64,000 bases of DNA, taken from Ignelater luminosus (Eukaryota; Arthropoda; Insecta; Coleoptera; Elateridae). The first letter of the stretch is position 1. Each line of letters opens with the position of its first letter. Of the stretch, positions 11,853 through 23,500 are shown piece after piece. The translations under genes were made by a program, and so were the position numbers. The notes under the pieces were generated by a model. It was not told the DNA's origin. It saw only the letters and a list, made by a program, of their open reading frames with translations, and made no database searches. The stretch covers positions 661,163-725,162 of the forward strand of contig VTPC01090614.1 of the NCBI GenBank assembly GCA_011009095.1, read 5' to 3'.

Positions 11853-13403
11853 TCATGGTGACATAAAGACATTGCGACCATATAAAGCATTTACAAATTT
11901 AAGAAAGTAATCTTGAGGGAACTCTTCAGGCATTTCTTTAATAAGTTTGCATATTTGATTGTAACTTTCTTCTTCGTATGCGAGAAAATCCTCTAGAATA
12001 TTCAACTGTTCATACACACTCTTAATTTTCAAATCGCTTTGAAAGTCTGGTCTTCCGTAATACCGTTTTAACATTTGCATTTGATTATCTGTCGCCTTTT
12101 CCAAGGCCTTGGCTATTAACCATGTACACTTTCCATCGCGAATATCGGTACCTACTTTTCCTGTTATTAAAGGATCCCCGTAGCAGTCTAAGATGTCATT
12201 CTAAAGATAACAACAATAATAATTAGTTAATCATTAAGAGTTGATATCGTGTAACCTACCTGAGCGCCGAAATAATGTCCCAACTCACACAAAACCAGTT
12301 TTGCCTGCTTGTATGTATTTACATAGTTTGGTTTAGCAAATTTCAGAGCTAAAAGTACAGGGCTGATAAACTCTGGATAGGCTCCCTTATATCTTGCTAT
12401 TAATCTAACCCTATCCATGGTAAATGCATCGAAACGCGGCTTTCCATTTAACAGGCAAAATAAATCCATAATTTGACCCGTTGTTGTGATTACAGTCATT
12501 TTATTAAGCCAATTTAAAGCAGGAAGATGAAAATAGTGCTTAGTGAAGTATTTGTTTAGAAGTAGATATGGGCAGTGCTGTACAAAAACAGCGTCATTAA
12601 TAGCGCGTAGTTGAACATCATCGTTTTTGTACCAACAAGGTAATCCACGACGAGTATCTGATCCATCCATAATATCATCGGTTATCTGCCAGGAACACAG
12701 CAACTGTAATAAATTGTCAACGTTTTTTTAAAACATTACGAAAATATAGCGTAAAGAAGTACTAACCATATCTACACACCATCCAAGAATATTTGCCAAA
12801 TGAATATTCTCGGGAGTAAGATTATTTGAAAATTGAAACGCTTTGTATGCAGTCACAACTGTAAGTCCCGATGCTTGCCTGTGGTTAGGTACGTTACCTT
12901 CCAATACTTTTATTAAATAATTTTGAGTTTCAGGAGTATTGTTAGGCCCTTCAGTTAGATCTTTAACAATAACTGGAAACATTGAATCGAATTCGTCCTT
13001 TTCTTTTTGGGATGCAGTGTTTCTTACCTCCGGAATGATATTGTACATCTTCTTGGGGGAACTACTAAAAGAAAACAATAACAGAAGTAGTAGACAAACA
13101 TTTTTCTTTTATGTGTTTTGATTAATTCCAAGATTATATGCAGATATCTGTTTTGTTCCAAACTTTAACTTTTTGTTTACGACTTAAATGAAGTTTATCA
13201 AGTTATTGTTAATTTAAGAAAGAAATTTAGATTCCTTAAAACATACAAAATTAAGCTTACCTTTTAATGTTAACTTGGAAATAACTCCGTTCTAAATTTA
13301 AATATCCAGTGTTGTTCCTCATGGAAAATGCATTCACAATATTCCAGTTATAACGTGCTTGAGTTATGCGTGATGCTATTGTTTTCAGGGCGTTAATATT
13401 CAT
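11853..13403 (-). CDS. IDS-type terpene synthase candidate (FPPS-derived), 4 exons, 410 aa
   Basis: Exons (minus strand): 13403-13261, 13064-12767, 12703-12260 and 12200-11853. All introns are GT-AG and the frame is open (1233 nt). Residues 1-45 are basic, Ser/Arg-rich and lack acids until E39, like a mitochondrial transit peptide. The fold is that of trans-isoprenyl diphosphate synthases such as farnesyl diphosphate synthase. The first Asp-rich motif DDIMD is at 156-160, followed by TRRG (164-167), and GKVGTDIRDGKCTWL follows the second motif. The second motif is NDILD (296-300), with Asn for the first Asp. The IPP-binding GGKxxR is replaced by N108-H-R-Q-A-S113, and the IPP-contact Gln before DDIMD is Leu149. 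The two residues that set chain length are S151 and W152. Keeping the allylic pyrophosphate site while losing the IPP site is the known signature of insect terpene synthases that arose from FPPS. I infer that it cyclises or ionises GPP or FPP rather than elongating it. A divergent IDS is the alternative. Confidence 0.88.
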
Positions 13404-16400
13404 TGTTAATACGATAGAATGTATGTAAACACGAACTTGCAGTTCTAATCAAAAAAGGCAAATGATTGAATAGCTCGAGAAACCAGTTTCAAAATTTTTT
13501 TATTTTTTTATTGTATACATTGCAAAAAACTCGCGATTTTAAAATTATACCTGCATCAAGTTTCTTAGTTGCTTTTTTTTCTTAGCTGAGATCTATCTTG
13601 AAATCTTCATTTAAGTATGCAACAGCAAAAGCAATTTGCCTTGCTTCTGCTCAGATTATACATACTATATGTACTAGCTCTTTATTATTATTATTTATAT
13701 TTGTCAAGTACACAGTTACAACAAATCATTTTTTTGTGCAATTCTACAATTTAAAAATTACACAAAGCAAGTTTTACTATTATTAGGTTCTGCGAATTTA
13801 AACCAATAAAGAAAAATAGTTTTATGTGTAATCCTCATTTAAAACTATAAAATTGTAAACATAAGATCACGTATACTATTTGTTTCACTTACACACCATA
13901 AGCAAACAATTGAAAAATGTATTTGGATGTGAGCAGAGCATCCAGGTATTCAAAGACTTGTTTATAGAATGTTATGTGACAGATGTAAAAAATTAAACTG
14001 TTCACTGTGTAAAAGTGGACCGTATTTTAATTCGGTAATATCAAAAATATGTGATACTACAAACATTAACGTACAAAAGGTTATAATAAAAATGAATCAA
14101 TTCTCATTTAAGGATGAATTGTAAGTACAATCGGAAACAAAAGTTAAAAAATTTTCACTAAATTAATATCTTTCAATATCTTTTAAAATACGGCATTAAA
14201 ATGAAAAAATTTTTTCACGTGCTTGTTTTTAATAACAAATTTTTTAAAAAATTGAAATTTGTTTGACTTTAAGTAATTTTTAAATAAAATTTTTAATATT
14301 TGTAAGAATTACAAAATAACTTTTGTCCGTGACTGTACCCCGAAATTAACTTTAAAAAGAAAAAATACATAAATTTTTTATATCAGAAATCACTGATAAT
14401 AATTATTTCAAAATATATATCCCAAGAAATGACAAATTTGATTTTAATAATATTAATTAAATAAAGTAAGTCTAATTATTATCCAGTGAAACGTGACAAC
14501 ACCGCGATATTTTAATAGTTGGTAGTTTTAATTTTCTCCATTTCAAAACTAATGCAAGCGTATGCGCATTGCGCAGTAACGTGACTGTTTACATTTACAA
14601 CATTGAATATTTTAAAGAGCAAGTACGACCCTTCAAATAATAAAAGCCTTGAAATGTTCCTTGTCGAAAAAATTGAAGCCAAAGTGTTACAATCATTGCA
14701 AAAAGCAACTATTAAAAAAATTGTGAACTCGTTTAAAGGAATTTAATTATAAAACAGCATATTTGAAGTTTATTTAAAATATATTATTAATTTAGAAGAT
14801 GCGAATTTAATTATAGTTTATTATCACCGTTATGTGCATTTTCAGATTATATTTTGGTAATTATTGATTAGTATTAAAAGAATTTAATACCTATACATCA
14901 ATAACTTATAACATTTTAATTTATAAATTTTATGCAACAATTAAATATTGTTATTCATTGATTCGATGTCGCTATTAAATTTTGACTGTTCTTAAATTTA
15001 AATGCATTTAATTGAGATTTAAATTTTCGCGGTAACATATTGTTTGCGAGGTTGCCACGTTTTCACTGTGAATCACACTCTGCATTCAATAATACCGTAA
15101 ATATCGCTCATTTTTATTATTTTTCTCTATAAATAATATTGAAACCACTAAATGTTAATTGCTTTTATGATTTTTAGATATTCAATCTACTAGTTTACAA
15201 TTTGACTAATTTTTCGAATCTTATTTTCAATACTATTTTTTAATTTGAATTGGTCCGATAGCACGTTTTCCATTTAAGCACGTGTAAATTTGTTATAACT
15301 AAAAAATGTTATAACTTTTGAACGATCTTGTAAAAAAATCCCCAATTTTTTTAGGAGCTTCAGGAAACTTGTCAGAATAATCTATAATTTTTTCAACGTA
15401 TTCTCATTATTTTTAATATACCTACAAAACATCCTTAAGGTCAAATACCCAAAAAGTAGAATTGACACTTTTTCTATTACATTTATAACGAGTTGCTACT
15501 AACTGCACATCTCGCAACCCCCGCCATCTGTATTGGCAGTAACAAAAATTACAAATTAAAACTATAAGTTGGTATTGTTTCCAACAGGATGTAACAGTCT
15601 ATGTTTGAGGTAGACTGTAGTAATTAAGAACAATAAATTTATTATTAAAGTGGAAGTTTTCATTTAAATGTTCCACCCTTACAAATAAACAAATGTCTTG
15701 ATATATGTAGGGTAGCGTTCTTCTATTTGACCTTTTTACTATTACTTAAGTTTAGTAATAAAACACTTGTTAAGGTTTACCCATTTTAATTTTAACTAAC
15801 TGGTTTTCACCCTCACCCTGTGAAGGGGTGCCTCACTGCTTGCAGCCAAGGCTGCAGACCCTTTTATTGTTTTACAATATCAGTATCTAAATAACACTAA
15901 TAAGTAAATATTAAATACATAGAAGGACTAACGAGGACTACGTGAGAAAAGAACAAAAACGTCCGCAAAAGTCTTCAGTGTTCCCTGTTAAAAAAAAAGT
16001 AATAATGTGATAACAACTAGAAATAAACATTATCAAACAGCACTCAGAAGCTCATTTTTTTACTTTTTTCACTTTTTAAAAATAAGTCACTATAAGTTAC
16101 TATTTTAAAAATTTTGTTTTAGTTTGAGATGTGAGTTTTTAAAAATCTGTATAAATAAATTAGTAATTTATTCATATTAATTGAATGCTGCGTTTAAAAT
16201 ATGCGATTTGTTCAAGTTCAAAGAAAAAGAATTGATAATCTAAAGAAAAGCAAAAGTCTGATTATTACTAACCATTGCTTAAGGCTTTACCGGAGCACTC
16301 TTGCAATATATCCATTTATATAGAACAATCTATGACGTTTGTGGTCACTCCTATCGAAGACGAAACTATGGTCGACTGCTTAAATCATGTCCATTACTAA

Positions 16401-16990
16401 CTGACATCTGTGTGCAAAGTTAATTTTTTCAGAAAATTTTTTTTTCAGTTTTTATTTTAAAAAACGGATAAAACGGTATAGCGTTTTACATCAGCACTAT
16501 TAAAGATAGGAAAAAATTTTTTAACCAAAAGATAGAGAATTGCTAACAGACTTTGTGTGACTTCTTAGATATTTTTTTCAAAATTCGATAAAAATGATTT
16601 CCAAAAATGCTTAGAAAATCATCCTGCGATAGGTATAAATGCATATGAATAGGCAACTTATGTGACAACAAGCGTCTCTTTCTACCTAACAGGGTTAGCA
16701 CTAGTGCACTGACGAGGGATAATGACTATTGTTACTAGAAATTAAACGCTGGAAGGAACTTGAAATACGATAACAGTTGGAAAGAAATGTAGTATTTACT
16801 ACTTGGTGGTTATCTTTATTTTATACTTTTACTTGATAAATATGTATGGCAATATAATATTAATATAAAAAAATAAGGCAATTTTATTTTTAATTTGTAA
16901 TCTATTCTAAAAGTTTTAAAAGGTGTATCGCATTGAATTTTTAATTTTAATTAACCTGTTTTAACAAAAAATTCTTTACTGTGTATTGCA
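13404..16990. other. AT-rich intergenic DNA with repeat scraps
   Basis: No gene is visible. One pair of imperfect inverted ends (14484-15068) is listed separately. Short GC-richer hairpin-like stretches lie at about 15808-15860 (CACCCTGTGAAGGGGTG and CTTGCAGCCAAGGCTGCAG). Near 16685 there is a segment resembling the 3' UTR of a LINE. Open frames here are short and of low complexity. Confidence 0.5.
14484..15068. repeat. Possible MITE with imperfect inverted ends
   Basis: The left end 'CAGTGAAACGTGACAAC' and the right end, read in reverse complement as 'CAGTGAAAACGTGGCAAC', form imperfect inverted repeats of about 23 bp, 585 bp apart. The interior is AT-rich without an open frame. No convincing target duplication is visible, so element status and class are uncertain. 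Confidence 0.4.
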
Positions 16991-16994
16991 CACA

Positions 16995-18102
16995 ATGTTA
17001 TTTGGAAGATCTTGGAGGCTAACTAGTAGGACTTCCGTGACCAATCCAACGACCTGGAAAACTTTCATCCAAATGTTGCCTGACCTGACGAGCGAAATGT
17101 GCAAGAACTCCATCGTGCTAATAATACATTTGCATTGTGATGTTTAGTGGAACGTCCTCTAGTAATTCTTGTAATTCATTTTGTAAAAAATTTAACTAAT
17201 GCTCTCCTGTGAAGTGGTTCTCAAGAATAAAAGGGCCAATTAAATAATTATCGATCATACCACACCACACGATTACCGAAAACTTGTGCTGAAAATTAGT
17301 TTCAGTTGTTGCGTGGGGATTTTCGTTGGGCCATACATGGAAGTTGCGACTATTATTAACGCCGTCACGGGTGAATGTTGCTTCATCGGTAAAAAGTATG
17401 TGCTATACAACACGACGATTGTTATGTATCCAAAGACAAAATTGCATGGGCCTGGCATAATCTTCTAGTTGTAGGTGCTGTACACGCTGTAGATGGTACG
17501 GATATAAACCTTGCTTGTGGGCTGTATTAATTACTCTTGTTTGAGGAATGCCCAATTGAGTAGCAATTCTTCGTGAGCTAGTCATTGGATCATCTTCTAC
17601 TAAAACCAGAATATTTTCTACTTTTTCTAAACCTTGTCGAATAGCTCGTTCAGATGTTATGTTAGCACTGGGAAGCGTTCCGGTCTCGCATAGTTTGTTG
17701 AAAACTCTGATAAATACCTTTCTATCCGGAGTTCTCTGGCGTGGAAACCGTCGACAATATTCTTCAACAGCAGCTGTAGCATTAGCATTACAAAAACGAT
17801 AAACAAACACCATATTTGCATGATCAAGATTTGGATATGTGTTGGCACTTTTAATCGTACAAACTCTAAACGTAAATCACTTTGACAATACACTGATACT
17901 AACAAGTATGAGAACAAATATTAACGCGAAAACAAACGAAAATCAAAATCATTTTTTACAACACTAGATCGATACAAAATTTTGTAATAATGCTATAACT
18001 TGAAAACAAATGAAAATCGGATAACAACATTTAAGTTTTTTCATTATTTTTACCTATACAATACACTCCTGAAGTTTGGTGCGATCCTCCCGACTCATCC
18101 TG
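16995..18102 (-). pseudogene. DUF4817-type Tc1/mariner-like transposase, truncated and broken
   Basis: The right end (minus-strand 5' end, 18102) reads CAGGATGAGTCGGGAGGATC next to TA, the TIR type of this family. The ORF at about 17813-17403 carries the N-terminal 'VYRFCNANATAAVEEYCRRF' (family YGxCNGNAxAAxxEYxxRF), then 'DDPMTSSRRIATQLGIP' and 'QGLYPYHLQRVQHL'. The catalytic part continues in shifted frames: 'LFTDEATFTRDGVNN' (first Asp), 'GPFILENHFTGEH', and 'HDGVLAHFARQVRQHLDE' (second Asp). The sequence breaks off just after 'PPRS', before the third Asp. In-frame stops occur after GEH, in 'MYY*HDG' and before PPRS, and the left end of the element is gone. It is inactive. Confidence 0.85.
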
Positions 18103-18104
18103 TA

Positions 18105-19030
18105 TAAGTAGTTAGAAACTTTTGATCTAGTCGGGCCTTTACGCAGACCAGGTTGACGTTCGGGTTTGTGTCGGGCCGGGCTTTAGTCTAAACATTTATT
18201 GGGCTTTTCCGACCTACGTCTAGTCAATCAGAGGTTTAGTGTTGTTGGGCCTGTCGAGTTGTTGAAGCCCGTCGGACTTCTCGGCGCTGTCGGCTCATAC
18301 AAGCCTGTCGGGCCTTTTGGACTTCTCTGCCCTTTGGGTCTGTCGGGCCGTTTGGACCTCCCGGGCTTGTCGAATTTGTTGGACCTTTTGGACTTCTCGC
18401 CCTTCGGGTCTATCGGCTCGTTTTGATTTTCTTGGCCCTTTCGAGCCATACGGGTCTGTAGAACTGTTTGGACCTCTCGGGGCTGTTGAACCTGTCGAAG
18501 CTTTCGGACTTCTCGGCCCTTTGGGTCTATCTGGTCATTTTGATCTCTCGGGCTTGTTGGACTGTACGGGGCTTTTGGCCCTATCGGGCCATACGATTCT
18601 GCAGGGTCTTTTAGACTTCTCGTCTCTGTCGAGCTATAGGGATCTGTTGGACCGTGTGGACCTATCGGACTTGTTGAAGCTGTTGGTTCCTTTGGACTTC
18701 TTGGCCCTTCGGGTCTATCCAGCCGTTTTAATGTCTCGGGTCTCTTGGACAGTTTAGCCCATACGGGTCCGTCGGGTCTTTTAGAGTTCTTGTTCCTCTC
18801 GCGCCTGACGAACCTGTTAGACCTTCGGGTCTACCGGACCGCTTTGATCTTTTGGATCGTCGGGCCTGTCGACTATTTTGAACTACTCGGCTCTTCAAAG
18901 CTTCTCTGTCAGGCCATTCGAACCTTTCGCGTCGTTTGGGTCTCTTGGGCTGTTCGGGCCTCCCAAGCCTGTCGGACCGATCAAGAAGTTATCGGGTTTT
19001 TTAGGACCGCGTCAGGTTTGTCCCTAGATG
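18105..19030 (+). repeat. GC-rich minisatellite of 9-bp subunits, tract 1
   Basis: After a lead block with CGGGCCGGGC (about 18170-18180), the tract is built of degenerate 9-base words of the type NNNNNTCGG (for example GACTTCTCG, GTCTATCGG, GCCCTTCGG). It ends with 'GATCAAGAAGTTATCGGG' and 'GGACCGCGTCAGG' near 18980-19015. The same lead and tail flank the tract at 22855-24010. Long open frames appear on both strands only because the word contains few stops. They are not proteins. Confidence 0.85.
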
Positions 19031-20530
19031 CTTATTTATTTTTTTCTCAATCATTATCGTCAATTGTTTTTTAAAAGCAATACAATGGTAAAGAATAAGA
19101 AAGAAAAGAAGATCAAACTACATCAAGATCGCATAATAAATTGCATTAGTCATAATCACCAAAACATATTTTGAAAGGGCCTACAGCATGGCTATTGTGA
19201 AGTTAGAGATGTGGTTGTGTATAAATGTGAGGTTGGAGCATGGCTCGGCTGAGACCGGAGGAGCGTAAAGAGAGGTCGTATCGGTTAAGATGCAATAGAG
19301 TGATTCCCATTCGGCTCCCGGTATTTATATGCGCAGCCCCACAACATCAAGGGCTGAGGATGGTTTATGCTAAGGACCAATTGATGATGGTGACGAGTCT
19401 TGCATGTCTTGCACCATGTTGCCAGATTTAAAGTTCTTAAACTGCTTTCTCGAAGAGCAATTACACAACTAGGAATTTTCTTCGATAAACACTTTACTTG
19501 GAGAATATGGCTATATGAAGCTCCACCAATTGTCGAACACCTTGTATATGCTTGCGGGTTTGGCAGGCAAGCTTGTTTGAAGCGTAAATAAATCTTATTG
19601 TAAATAAAAAGCTTGAATCTCCCAATTAACGTTCATGCAAGAACGCAGACGTTATACGAATAAGATAGTTTATTGATGTTAATTGTTGCTTATGAACTTC
19701 TTTTTGTGGGATGGAGAAATATAATAGGATTATCAAGAAAAGGTCAATTTATTTTTATGTAGTGGAATGCATAGTTGGCTAGGGCATACTTGAAAAGATT
19801 ATTGTTCGAGTTTTACAAATACATAGTATATAGATTGCTGTGGATTTATCGAAAAGTTACGTACTTATTGGAAAATGTTAAGCAACGACGAAAATAACGA
19901 ACAGACAAGCGACCATAAGAAAAAGATAGTAGACAATGTAATAGAAACACCGTATCTTGATTAGCTTTAACCTCCAACCACGGAGACTTCCACTGATTAA
20001 GAACAAATTCTCAAGCGGGAGCAAGTTTTTGTGTGCTAAAGTTTGTCGTTGCCATGCATATTATGTTATATAGCACAGCAGGTGTTGCTAAACTGTTCGT
20101 TCAATACTCAGTCTCGATGAACCAACCTTGAACGTATTTTTGAAATCAAGTTTCTTTCAAGAAGTTCTACTTCAAAGAAGATACACGCGGTATTAGTGAA
20201 TAAATTAACAGTATGAGAATTTCTCACCTGTAACCCAGAAAAAATTATTTAATTTCTTAATTAATCCATTTTAAGTAATACCGTGCGATTAAATATCTTT
20301 TTATTATAATTATATTAGACCATGAAATTAAGCCTGGGGTTGGTATAAAATCATAAACAACTAAATTTTTGTTGGCTTGATTATAGAAGAATGTAGCACT
20401 TTCCATCCACTTGTAATTTCATAACCTATTCAGGAAAAAAACTACTTGTTTACGATTTATATCAACCTAGGGATAATTTGATTTTTTTATTTGACCCCAC
20501 GATATAATTGTGATAATTATCGTAAGAAGG
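19031..20530. other. Non-coding interval upstream of the receptor
   Basis: It contains an LTR-like scrap at about 19280-19340 that matches 1960-2030. Otherwise it is AT-rich sequence without recognisable coding motifs. The last few hundred bases before 20530 would hold the receptor's promoter region. Confidence 0.45.
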
Positions 20531-20531
20531 G

Positions 20532-20539
20532 TATATAAA
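20532..20539 (+). promoter_or_regulatory. TATA box of the odorant receptor gene
   Basis: TATATAAA lies 63 bases upstream of the receptor ATG. An initiator-like TCACTT at 20563-20568 would place the transcription start about 33 bases downstream of the TATA box, which is the usual spacing. A second candidate initiator TCAGT is at 20571-20575. This is a motif-based inference. Confidence 0.55.
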
Positions 20540-20594
20540 TCATAATTTTGCTTTTCTTGTTCTCACTTTGTCAGTATTACTGTCAAGTGCAACT

Positions 20595-23500
20595 ATGGCC
20601 GATGATTCCAGTTATTTTACAGCTGTACCAAAACTTCCAAAGGGAGTCAGAAGCGATGGAGCCAAATGGCTTATGGTGCCGTGTAAGATAGTGCTAGACA
20701 CTTACGGTGTGTGGCCCGAAAAACAAAACAACGTGAGTCGAGCAATGCACGTTTGGTACATAGGAAGTTGCACATTCTTCATGTTTGGCCAGTTGTATTG
20801 CGCAACCGATAGGCGTCTTGATCCTGGTACGATTACGTACGCGATTTCGTTATTTATTCTCACCGCAGAGGTAAGCTTCTTTGACACTTGATGAATCTAA
20901 CAAATATGAGTTCTTGTAACCTATTTTTATTCAGGATGTTTATAACTTTCTTTGAGGTTACGTAAAATTATCCGTTTTGGGATTTTTCATTTTTCTTTTT
21001 TCCTCTTGCATCATCAGAATTCTTTTTTTTCTTTTGTACCCTGATGCCATATGCTAGAGCGTCGGGTGTTGAGGTTTTTTTTTAATATAAAATAAAGTAT
21101 AAATAATAAATTTAATAAACGAAATAAAAATGAGAAGTGGATTTTATTCCAACAAGAAACCAATAGAAACATAATTGGCGCTGCGAATTCACCTACAGAA
21201 GATCCCGAGCCAGAAGGTTCTTAAACCCTTGCCCAAAAAACCAAACAGTGACAGGGCTCTGGAGTAGATCTGTGGACACTTATCTCTAGGAATGAATTTC
21301 TTGGTTCGGTAAGTCCTCTTGTTTCTCCTGTTCTTAAAATAAATGATTACTTTTTATCTACAAAATCTAATCAGTAGCAATTCATCCGATGGTGTTGTGT
21401 AGTTACTGTTGATTCAGAAAAGGAACAATTGTTTGAAAATCTAAATTTAATTAACGATAGGAGAATTTTTCAACAAAAGGCTATTCTAAAAACACCTACG
21501 TTCAATCCAAATTTTACGTCTTTCTCAACCCTGACAGAATCAAAAATCACAACTTCTTCAATGACCTTGACAAGAACTAAATTCAATTACTGATGCATTT
21601 CAACCGGATGAAATCCGAGGCTAGGTCAAGAGCACTGAAATATTGACAATGTCCTAGTTTATCCACGATATGGGCTATGTTGGGCAAGGGATAACGGTCT
21701 CTATGGTTTTTTTTTTTGTTCATACGGCGATAATCCACAACTATGCGCTATTTCTGTTTACCGTATCTAACTTCTTTGGAATGATCCGAATAGGATGGCT
21801 CCAAGGAGATTAATGGTTCCGTCATCTAGCATTTTTGCTATCTACTTTTGAACTTCTGTTTTGTGCATATGTGGGTAACGGTATGATTTTATGTAAATGG
21901 GTATTTCATCGGTTTGTCGATGTTGATCTCACGGTTGTATTTAGTTTATAATCAATTTATTAATAGTTAGTTAACTTTCATTTTTGAATCAAATAAATTA
22001 ATACATAAATATCTACCTAGATATTGTACATAAAAAATCAAAATTCGTCTTACATAAATAATGCGAGACGGATTTTGGCTATTTTTACAACTCACTAAAA
22101 TAGAGTAACTTAGTAAAAAAAACATTGAACAGAGAATATAGAGGAATTTAGAATGGTGATTCCCATAAGAGTCGTGTATAAAAATTAGTGCTGCGGTTGA
22201 GCCGCAAGAGGGCGTGTTATTTACAATTTTTAATCGAGCAAATACTTCTTACTTCCAATTCTCATTTTGTCTTAATCCAGTTTTAAGTTGAATAATAATA
22301 GGTGCATTATTTATTCAGATATCATATATAACTTTTTGAAACAATTTAATACTTGAATAATGTAAAGAAAATGACAAACATAATTCAAAAAAAGATTTAT
22401 TTTATAAAATTACTTATGCAGTATATTTTTCATTTTTTGGCATTTATCATCTATCATTCTATTAAGATTTCTAATACACTAATTTATTTTAATTAATAAA
22501 TGCAAAGTTTATCACCAATCGCGCCAATCACCATCGAAAAGTCTAAACTAAACGAATTACAACAACACTTAAACAACTTAAATATAAAAAGTCTCTTGCA
22601 CATTCGCATTCGCGCTTCGCAGTAAAGTAATAGGTTAGTTACTATCAATAGGTCATAGATTGGTTAGCTGGAGTTACAAAATTATCACGTGAGCCACCGT
22701 GAATCCCATTAATAATGTTGCTGTTGAAACATTAGATGTCGCTCTGTCTCCATTCTAAACTCCTCTATATTCTCTGATGTTGAATACCTAGTTAAAGAAT
22801 TCCATATCTTGAGTATTTGTAGTAATAATAAAATATGTAACTAATTAGAAAGTTTTAGTCGAGGAGGTAGAGGCCTGGACGGACCAGGTTTTCTAGTCAC
22901 ATCTTTATGCGGTCCGGGTCGAAACTTGGGTTCGGATCAAGCCGGGCCTCAGTTGAAGTTTAAGTTTACATCCTGTCAATCCTGCTGTTGGGCCTCTCGG
23001 GCCATTTGGACTTTCCGGTCCTTCGGGTCTTTCCGGTCTATCTGGCCGTTTTGAATCCACGGGTCCTTTAGACTTCTTGACCCTTCGGGTTTATCGAGCC
23101 TATTAGACCGTTTTGATCTCTCCCGCCCTTTGGACTTCTCGGCCCTTCAGGTCTACCGAGATCTTTTAGGCCCTTTCAACTTCTTAGCCTTTCATGTTTT
23201 TCTGGTCTATCAGGCCGTTTAGATCTCTCTGGTCCTTTGGACCTCTTGGCCATTCGGATCTTTCGAGTCTATCGGGCCGTTTAAAGCTTTCGGGCTCTTT
23301 GAACTTCTTGGTCCTTCGGGTCTGTTGGGCCGTTTTTATCTCTCGGGTCCTTTGGATTTCTCAGCCCTTCGGGTCTTAAGTCTACTGGGTCGTTTAAATC
23401 TTTTGGGCTCTTTGAACTTCTCGGTCCCTCAAGTCTATTGCGCCGTTTTGAACTCTCGGGTTCTTTGGACTTCTCGGCTTTTCGGGTCTATCGGGCCGTT

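Noticed and set aside
11853..13403. Calling the minus-strand gene a standard farnesyl diphosphate synthase
   Set aside because: The IPP-binding GGKxxR residues, the conserved Gln and the first Asp of the second motif are all changed, so the canonical reaction is not expected.
18199..19074. Long open frames and a collagen-like Gly-X-Y appearance in the 9-bp repeat tracts
   Set aside because: The reverse strand shows Gly/Pro/Lys words every three codons in places, but the main unit is 53 bases, not a multiple of three. Many Gly positions are other residues and no start, signal or flanking exon is present. It is a minisatellite.
20568..20594. Upstream in-frame TTG start for the odorant receptor
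   Set aside because: The ATG at 20595 gives a normal OR N-terminus, and the TTG lies at or near the predicted transcription start.
21165..21200. TTGGCGCTGCG as a retroviral primer-binding site
   Set aside because: Resembles errantiviral primer sites, but no LTR precedes it and the nearby Gypsy RT is on the opposite strand.
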